From CAZIHO01 sp964538875 (lineage in GTDB: Bacteria; Pseudomonadota; Gammaproteobacteria; Chromatiales; Chromatiaceae): a DNA stretch of 5,351 bases. The translations under genes and the position numbers were made by a program. This document shows positions 1 through 5,351 of the stretch, one piece after another. The stretch lies in assembly GCA_964538875.1 (NCBI GenBank), contig CAZIHO010000163.1, forward strand, positions 1 through 5,351. Reading direction: 5' to 3'. The notes under the pieces are model-generated. The model was given only the letters and a program-made list of their open reading frames with translations. It made no database searches and was not told the DNA's origin. Each line of letters begins with the position of its first letter. The first letter of the stretch is position 1.

Positions 1-968
1 TGGTACCTGGAGTCCCTTAAGAAAGTTTTTCAGACCGGGGAGCCGGAACATTTCCAATATTCGGTGCCCGACTCCAGCTGGTGGGAAATCCGCATCGTCC
101 CCTTGCGGGTCAGTGGTCTGGTCACTGCGGCCATGGTCATCGCCACCGATGTGACCCAGAAGCACATCCTGGAGGCCCAGGCAATCCGCAATGCCCGCTT
201 GGCCACCCTCGGGGTGCTGGCCGCCAGCGTCGCCCATGAGGTCAACAACCCGAACAACGCCATCCAATTCAATGGGTTGGTCTTGCAAAAAAGTTTCGCT
301 GATCTGGTGCCCATCCTGGAACGGGAAGCGGCGCAAGGGGGCAATTTTCTCATTGGCGGCATTCCGGTCAGCGAGGCTCTGGACGGGATCCCGAAACTAA
401 CCCAAGGAATCCTGCGCAACACTCAACGCATCCAAACCATCGTCGCCGGGCTCAAGCACATGGCCCGCCAGGACAAAGGCGACTACGATCAGATGCTGGA
501 CGTGGAAAAAGTGCTGCAATCGGTGTTCTCTATCCTGCAACACCAGATCCAAAAGTACACCAACCATTGCCACATGGGACCCCGGAGCGGACTTCCACCG
601 GTCCGGGGCAATGCCCAGCAATTGGAGCAGGTGCTGGTGAACCTGGTGCTGAATGCCTTGCAAGCGCTACCCAACCGGGACGCCCAGCTTTGCATCGGCG
701 CCGACTACCTGCCGGAAAGCGAACAGGTGCGAATCAGCGTGGTCGATCAAGGGGTGGGCATCAGTGATGAAAATCTTAAGAGGATATTTGACCCCTTCTT
801 TACCACACGCCCGGACCAGGGTGGCACCGGGCTAGGTTTGTCCATTTCCCAGCGTATTGTGCAAAATCACGGGGGTTTCATAGAACTGAATTCCCAGGTC
901 GGCAGCGGCACCGAAGCCATCGTGCATCTCCCCGTAGCCAGCTCAACCGCAACCAAGGTACCGACAGC

Positions 969-972
<4 letters not shown>
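1..972 (+). CDS. PAS sensor histidine kinase, C-terminal part (5' end outside window)
   Basis: Autophosphorylating sensor kinase, expected partner of the regulator that follows. The frame is open from base 1 with no start, so the gene is cut at its 5' end; 323 residues are visible. The first ~60 residues (WWEIRIVPLR, then VIATDVTQ) look like the last strands of a PAS domain. The dimerisation/phosphoacceptor domain follows, with H-box SVAHEVNNPNNAI; the phospho-accepting His codon is at 235-237. A long helical insert (about 280-450, FLIGGIPVSEAL to RIQTIVAGLKHMAR) precedes the ATPase domain, as in a subset of PAS kinases with HEINNP-type H-boxes. The HATPase_c boxes are complete: N-box NLVLNAL (Asn codon 652-654), G1 VVDQGVGI, F-box FDPFFTT, G2 GGTGLGLSIS. 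No membrane segment is visible, so location and signal are unknown. The stop overlaps the next start (ATGA), implying translational coupling. Class is certain; stimulus cannot be deduced. Confidence 0.95.
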
Positions 973-2378
<1,406 letters not shown>

Positions 2379-2449
2379 CGGGTTGCTTCCCTGACGGACA
2401 ACAATCGGCCAGGCCCCGTCCTCCCAAGCAAGGCGGCAGCCACCCCAGG

Positions 2450-2473
2450 GGGGTGCAACAATTGCTGCGCCCC
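2450..2473. promoter_or_regulatory. 24-bp dyad, candidate enhancer site for the sigma54 activator
   Basis: Left half GGGGTGCAACAA and right half TTGCTGCGCCCC form an uninterrupted inverted repeat with 10 of 12 positions Watson-Crick complementary. The exceptions are T2454/G2469, a G-T pair, and A2458/C2465. The centre (2461/2462) is about 186 bases upstream of the -12 element of the sigma54 promoter, a normal distance for NtrC-type enhancer sites, which are typically dyads bound by Fis-type HTH dimers. A shorter overlapping repeat, CACCCC-agg-GGGGTG, lies at 2441-2455. The absence of a loop and of a following T-run argues against a terminator. Binding by the adjacent regulator is an inference, and no clear second copy was found. 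Confidence 0.5.
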
Positions 2474-2520
2474 GGCTCCCCGCTGCATGGCGACAACTCC
2501 TTGTTTCGATGAACTTTCCC

Positions 2521-2585
2521 GCGCTAGGGCGAGTACCGGTGTCGCTAAAGGTTTCACCCCCCGGTCCCTAAAATTTGCCCAGCGC
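2521..2585 (+). other. Nested stem-loop of unknown role
   Basis: The outer stem pairs GCGCT(A)GGGC (2521-2530) with GCCCAGCGC (2577-2585): nine base pairs with one bulged A at 2526. Inside, ACCGG (2535-2539) pairs with CCGGT (2561-2565), leaving a 21-base apical loop and an asymmetric internal loop rich in A and T on the 3' side. It lies between the candidate enhancer and the sigma54 promoter. It could be the 3' end of the regulator mRNA, a structured small RNA, or a DNA element. No U-run follows directly, so it is not a standard terminator. I do not recognise it as a known riboswitch class. Confidence 0.35.
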
Positions 2586-2632
2586 AATCCACATCCTGCT
2601 GTTTTATATAGAATTTTAACTCAAGGCCGGAA

Positions 2633-2649
2633 TTGGCACCGATTCTGCA
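2633..2649 (+). promoter_or_regulatory. Sigma54 (RpoN) promoter
   Basis: The -24 element TTGGCAC (2633-2639) matches the sigma54 consensus exactly, and the -12 element is CTGCA (2645-2649) against consensus TTGCA/T. The invariant GG (2635-2636) and GC (2647-2648) are separated by exactly 10 bases, as required. Transcription should start near 2660, giving a leader of about 73 bases to the ATG at 2733. An AT-rich tract lies just upstream, and the activator gene directly upstream encodes a GAFTGA-containing sigma54 partner, which raises confidence. Sequence match is direct; activity is inferred. Confidence 0.8.
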
Positions 2650-2732
2650 CTCTCTAGGGTCACAAGGGTGCGCTCCGGGCTCAGACCCCGCCCCCAATGC
2701 CCTTGCCGTTCATCAACCGGAGACCTACTCAC

Positions 2733-3008
2733 ATGAACCTGCCTTTCATTTCACCTGCGGAACGCATCTCCCTGGTCGCGTCGGCCCTAGCCTTCATCGC
2801 ATTCTCGCCGTTGGTGCTGGCGGAAACCCTCTTGATTCAAATCCTGTGGATGGCGGTCGGATTCGTCTTACTGCGCCGGCTGTTCTTGGCGGCCATACCC
2901 TACGGCATACCGGGTTCCGGCAAAGTGGCTTCCGCGCCCAAGGCCGCCGCTCAGCCAGGCCGGCAACCTCTGGTCAGCCCGGTTACCCAGTACGAGTATT
3001 CCAACTAG
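2733..3008 (+). CDS. Small predicted two-helix membrane protein, unrecognised
   Basis: A 91-residue protein of unknown function. The ATG at 2733 is chosen because GGAG (2719-2722) lies 10 bases upstream; an in-frame ATG at 2697 would add 12 residues but has no ribosome site. After a short polar N-terminus come two hydrophobic stretches, ~12-30 (ISLVASALAF..LVLA) and ~33-47 (LLIQILWMAVGFVLL), split by E31 T32. R48 R49 follow the second. The tail (~55-91) is rich in Pro, Ala and Gly with several basic residues and ends QYEYSN. Positive charges at R11 and R48/R49 favour a hairpin with both ends in the cytoplasm. Alternatively, LVLA before E31 could be a signal-peptidase site, giving an exported protein. 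It is the first gene after the sigma54 promoter and precedes the DUF47-Pit pair by 114 bases. A role with the transporter is only a guess from position. Confidence 0.7.
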   Translation: MNLPFISPAERISLVASALAFIAFSPLVLAETLLIQILWMAVGFVLLRRLFLAAIPYGIPGSGKVASAPKAAAQPGRQPLVSPVTQYEYSN

Positions 3009-3014
3009 CCGACT

Positions 3015-3050
3015 TGGCGGGGTGCCTAGCATCCCCCGCGCAATCCGCCA
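3015..3050 (+). repeat. Competing inverted repeats downstream of the small gene
   Basis: TGGCGG (3015-3020) can pair with CCGCCA (3045-3050), while GCGGGG (3017-3022) can pair with CCCCGC (3034-3039), with TGC/GCA extending the inner hairpin. Both cannot form at once because they share bases 3017-3020. It starts 7 bases after the small-gene stop and no T-run follows. It could be an RNA processing or stability element, a weak (possibly Rho-assisted) terminator, or an attenuator-like switch between the small gene and the DUF47 gene. Confidence 0.35.
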
Positions 3051-3115
3051 CCTAGACCCACTCCAGGACAAGGCTCTGCGCCGGACTGGCTCCTAATCTT
3101 TCATCCATCAGTGAA

Positions 3116-3129
3116 TTTTCATATGAAAA
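3116..3129. repeat. Perfect 14-bp palindrome over the DUF47 start codon
   Basis: TTTTCATATGAAAA is perfectly self-complementary and contains the ATG at 3123-3125. It may be chance in an AT-rich start region, a repressor operator, or a local RNA pairing that affects initiation. No ribosome site precedes either this ATG or the in-frame GTG at 3111. Confidence 0.4.
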
Positions 3130-3788
3130 AGTTAGTTTTTTCTATCCTGGGCGGAACCAAGGCCCTTGAAGGTCAGTTGGACGAGTATTTGGATCTGCTG
3201 TCCGAGAGCAACATTTTGTTTCGGGCCGGGCTGACCTACTACCTCGACAACGGCGGCGCCGACAACGCCGCCTTCGTCCAGAAGCTCCAGCAGGTGGATC
3301 GCATGGAAAGCCGGGCCGATGAATTGCGCCGTGGCATCGAGCGGTCCCTGTACGAACAGTCCCTGATTCCCGAATCCCGGGCGGACTTGTTGAGTCTGCT
3401 GGAGGGCCTGGACCACCTGATGACCGTGTTTCAGGAAAACCTGCTCGACTATTCCATCGAGAAGCCCCGGTTTCCTGAAGAATTCCACAAAGAAATCAAG
3501 CAACTGGGGGAACAGTGCGCGTTGGCGGTGGAAACGCTGGTGATGGCGGCCCGCGCCTACCTGCGGGACATCAACGCGGTCCGGGACCATATCCACAAAG
3601 TCATGATGTACGAAAGCGAAGCGGACAAACTCACCCTGTCCCTCAAGACCCACATTTTCCGTGGCGACCTGGCCCTGGATCAGAAAGCCCATTTGCGGCA
3701 TTTCGTGGACAAGGTGGAACAAATCGCCGACGAAGCGGAAGACGTGGCGGACTGGCTCGCGATCTACACCATCAAGCGCGCTGCTTGA
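3123..3788 (+). CDS. DUF47/PhoU-like Pit accessory protein
   Basis: A soluble all-helical protein of 221 residues, the usual size for the DUF47 (PhoU-like, TIGR00153-type) family found beside Pit phosphate transporters. These proteins are thought to modulate the partner transporter at the inner membrane face. The sequence shows acidic ExxxD motifs like those that bind metal in PhoU relatives: E62-D66 in MESRADELRR, E164-D168 in YESEADKL, E199-D203 and E206-D210 in VEQIADEAEDVADW near the C-terminus. There is no membrane segment or signal peptide. The start at 3123 is preferred because MKKLVFSILGG resembles family N-termini; GTG at 3111 would add four residues. Neither has a clear ribosome site, which is odd in this GC-rich context, and the ATG sits in a palindrome. 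The transporter begins 13 bases after the stop, so the two are an operon, as in the orfA-pit arrangement of rhizobia. Confidence 0.93.
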   Translation: MKKLVFSILGGTKALEGQLDEYLDLLSESNILFRAGLTYYLDNGGADNAAFVQKLQQVDRMESRADELRRGIERSLYEQSLIPESRADLLSLLEGLDHLMTVFQENLLDYSIEKPRFPEEFHKEIKQLGEQCALAVETLVMAARAYLRDINAVRDHIHKVMMYESEADKLTLSLKTHIFRGDLALDQKAHLRHFVDKVEQIADEAEDVADWLAIYTIKRAA

Positions 3789-3801
3789 CAGGACTCCCCC
3801 C

Positions 3802-5292
3802 ATGGAGATTGGTGTCCTCGTCTTCCTATCAAGCGGTTTGTTCCTGGGCTGGTCCCTAGGGGCCAATGACGCTTCCCACATTTTTGGCACGGCGGTGGGA
3901 TCCCGCATGGTGCGCTTTTCCACGGCGGCCCTGCTGTGCTCGGTGTTCGTCATCCTGGGGGCCACCCTGAGTGGTGCTGGCGCGGCCCATTCCTTGGGCA
4001 AGCTGGGCGCGGTCAGCGCCATCGGCGGCGCCTTCATGGTCGCCCTGGGCGCGGGCTTGTCGGTGTTTTTCATGACCAAACTAGGACTGCCGGTTTCCAC
4101 CACCCAAGCGGTGGTGGGCGCCATCATCGGCTGGAACCTGTTCGCCGGCAGCCTGGTCGACTTTTCCACCCTGGCCAATATCGCCGGCAGCTGGGTGGCG
4201 ACACCCATATTGAGCGGCATCGTCACGGTCATCGTCTACAAGGGGTGTTTGCTTCTGATCAACCGGTTAACGCCCCATATCTTGACCTTGGATGCCCTGA
4301 CCCGGATCGGCCTGATCTTGGCGGGGACCTTCGGCGCCTATTCCCTGGGCGCCAACAATATCGCCAACGTCATGGGCGTATTCGTGCCCTCGTCACCCTT
4401 CGCCGAATTTAATGTTGGCGATTTCACGGTCACTTCCACGGTCCAGTTGTTCTTTTTAGGCGCCGTCGCCATCGCGGTGGGGGTTTACACCTATTCCTAC
4501 CGGGTGATGATGACCGTGGGTGACGGCATCGTTCCCCTGTCGCCAGTTGGTGCCCTGGCCTGCATCGTGGGCGAGTCGGTCACCCTGTTGCTATTCGCCT
4601 CGGAAGGTCTGGAATATTTTCTCGCCAGCCACGGATTACCCACCATTCCTCTCGTACCCGTATCCAGCGCCCAGGCCGTGATCGGCTCGGTGCTCGGCCT
4701 CGGGATCTACAAGGGCGCCCGCGACATTCGCTGGACAGTTTTAGGCCGCGTCGTAACAGCATGGATATCAACCCCCCTAATTTCTTTATCCATGACTTTC
4801 GTTGGCCTTTTCTTTTTCCAAAACGTTTTCCAGCAGAAGGCGTTTGAGGAATATCACTATGTGGTCAATGAGCAGGTGGTCGCCAAGGCCCAGGCCCTCG
4901 GCTACGACCTGACCACCCTCAACCTGGAGCAACTGGCAGGGAAGACCTTCAACCGCGCCACCGAGCTACAGGCGGCCCTTCGCAAACAGGGTGCCCATCT
5001 CGACAACCGCCGCGAATTCGACCTGGTGGAACTGGCCAAGGTGACACCGGTGACCATCGACGGTAACCGGATCTCGGCCATGGACAAGGGCTGGCTGACC
5101 CAAACCCAGTTGTCCGCCATGCACCGACTGGATGGGAAATCCTACCAATACCGCTGGCAACTGGTGGACGATCTGGCGAACCTCAGTCCGGAATGGCAGT
5201 TTAAGGACCGGACGGTGGTCAACAAGGTCTATAACACCGACTTAGACCAAAAACTCCGGTTGGTAGAGAACACCTTCGCATCCAATTCCTGA
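3802..5292 (+). CDS. pit: Pit/PHO4-family inorganic phosphate transporter with C-terminal extension
   Basis: A 496-residue inner-membrane carrier, expected to import inorganic phosphate (possibly as a metal-phosphate complex) with H+ or Na+. The start at 3802 has AGGA at 3790-3793 eight bases upstream; the open frame further upstream overlaps the DUF47 gene and is not coding. The PHO4 inverted-duplication pattern is clear. Repeat 1 has GANDASHIFGTAVGS (20-34) and GLPVSTTQAVVGAIIGWN (95-112). Repeat 2 has GANNIANVMG (183-192) and PVSSAQAVIGSVLG (286-299). About ten or more hydrophobic segments run from residue 3 to ~341. After the last (SLSMTFVGLFFF) comes a soluble, charged region of ~150 residues (343-496) with no hydrophobic segment, which I do not recognise and which the basic family does not need. 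Ion preference cannot be read from the sequence. Pairing with the upstream DUF47 gene supports the assignment. The symbol denotes the family, not proven orthology. Confidence 0.93.
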   Translation: MEIGVLVFLSSGLFLGWSLGANDASHIFGTAVGSRMVRFSTAALLCSVFVILGATLSGAGAAHSLGKLGAVSAIGGAFMVALGAGLSVFFMTKLGLPVSTTQAVVGAIIGWNLFAGSLVDFSTLANIAGSWVATPILSGIVTVIVYKGCLLLINRLTPHILTLDALTRIGLILAGTFGAYSLGANNIANVMGVFVPSSPFAEFNVGDFTVTSTVQLFFLGAVAIAVGVYTYSYRVMMTVGDGIVPLSPVGALACIVGESVTLLLFASEGLEYFLASHGLPTIPLVPVSSAQAVIGSVLGLGIYKGARDIRWTVLGRVVTAWISTPLISLSMTFVGLFFFQNVFQQKAFEEYHYVVNEQVVAKAQALGYDLTTLNLEQLAGKTFNRATELQAALRKQGAHLDNRREFDLVELAKVTPVTIDGNRISAMDKGWLTQTQLSAMHRLDGKSYQYRWQLVDDLANLSPEWQFKDRTVVNKVYNTDLDQKLRLVENTFASNS

Positions 5293-5297
5293 ACCAA

Positions 5298-5340
5298 CAA
5301 CGGGGGCCGCCGGCGATGGTGTCTGGACGGCACCCCGTTG
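5298..5340 (+). terminator. Strong stem-loop after pit, candidate terminator
   Basis: CAACGGGG (5298-5305) pairs with CCCCGTTG (5333-5340), extended by GCCG (5306-5309) with CGGC (5328-5331) past a single bulged A at 5332: 12 base pairs around an 18-base loop. It begins five bases after the transporter stop. No T-run follows in the 11 bases left in the window, so intrinsic termination is uncertain; mRNA 3'-end protection is an alternative. Confidence 0.45.
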
Positions 5341-5351
5341 GCGGTCCAACC

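Larger units (their letters stand above)
2379..2732. other. 354-base intergenic regulatory region
   Basis: No credible coding sequence was found here on either strand; the short open frames lack ribosome sites and family resemblance. The region holds, in order, a GC-rich 24-bp dyad (2450-2473), a nested stem-loop (2521-2585), an AT-rich tract (about 2601-2619, in otherwise GC-rich DNA), a sigma54 promoter (2633-2649) and a leader of about 73 bases before the small gene. No intrinsic terminator with a T-tract is seen after the regulator stop at 2378, so read-through from the two-component operon remains possible. Confidence 0.7.

Noticed and set aside
2575..2610. Sigma70 promoter with TTGCCC and TATATA
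   Set aside because: The spacing is 24 bases, far from the usual 16-18, and no better -35 was found.
2697..2732. Earlier in-frame ATG for the small membrane protein
   Set aside because: No ribosome site precedes it; the ATG at 2733 has GGAG at a workable distance. It cannot be fully excluded.
3015..3030. Second sigma54-like site (TTGGCGG...GC) before DUF47
   Set aside because: GG and GC are 11 bases apart rather than 10 and the -12 element is poor.
3098..3122. Pho-box-like repeats CTTTCAT and TTTTCAT upstream of DUF47
   Set aside because: The copies are 18 bases apart instead of the 11-base period of a PhoB box, and both differ from CTGTCAT.
3661..3801. Upstream extension of the pit reading frame
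   Set aside because: It overlaps the DUF47 gene in another frame, and the ATG at 3802 has a good ribosome site and begins exactly at the first membrane segment.
3132..4232. Long minus-strand open frame (366 codons) opposite DUF47 and pit
   Set aside because: It is antisense to two clear family genes, has no recognisable domain, and such long shadows are common opposite GC-rich genes.

Overview
The window looks like chromosomal DNA from a GC-rich proteobacterium, most likely a gammaproteobacterium. That placement is an inference from base composition, codon use and protein style; no RNA gene or lineage marker is present. All genes lie on the + strand and there are no mobile elements, tRNAs or CRISPR arrays.

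Left part (1-2378): the 3' end of a PAS-containing sensor histidine kinase, overlapping by ATGA a complete NtrC-type response regulator (receiver, sigma54-activating AAA+ ATPase with intact GAFTGA, Fis-type HTH). This is a two-component pair made to switch on sigma54 promoters.

Middle (2379-3122): a 354-base gap before the next start, then a 91-residue protein and a further 114-base gap. The first gap holds a 24-bp near-perfect dyad (2450-2473), a nested stem-loop (2521-2585) and a convincing sigma54 promoter (TTGGCAC at 2633-2639, GC at 2647-2648, spacing GG-N10-GC). The 91-residue protein is a predicted two-helix membrane protein that I do not recognise. The second gap has competing inverted repeats and a perfect 14-bp palindrome over the start codon of the next gene.

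Right part (3123-5292): a DUF47/PhoU-like protein, then, 13 bases later, a Pit/PHO4-family inorganic phosphate transporter. DUF47-Pit is a well-known pair for low-affinity phosphate transport. This transporter carries an unusual soluble C-terminal extension of about 150 residues. A strong stem-loop follows its stop codon.

Working model (inference): the kinase/regulator pair uses the dyad as an upstream activator site and drives the sigma54 promoter, expressing the small membrane protein and possibly the DUF47-Pit phosphate module. Pho-type regulation by PhoB is not visible. The most interesting points are this possible sigma54 control of a Pit transporter, the uncharacterised small membrane protein and the Pit C-terminal extension.
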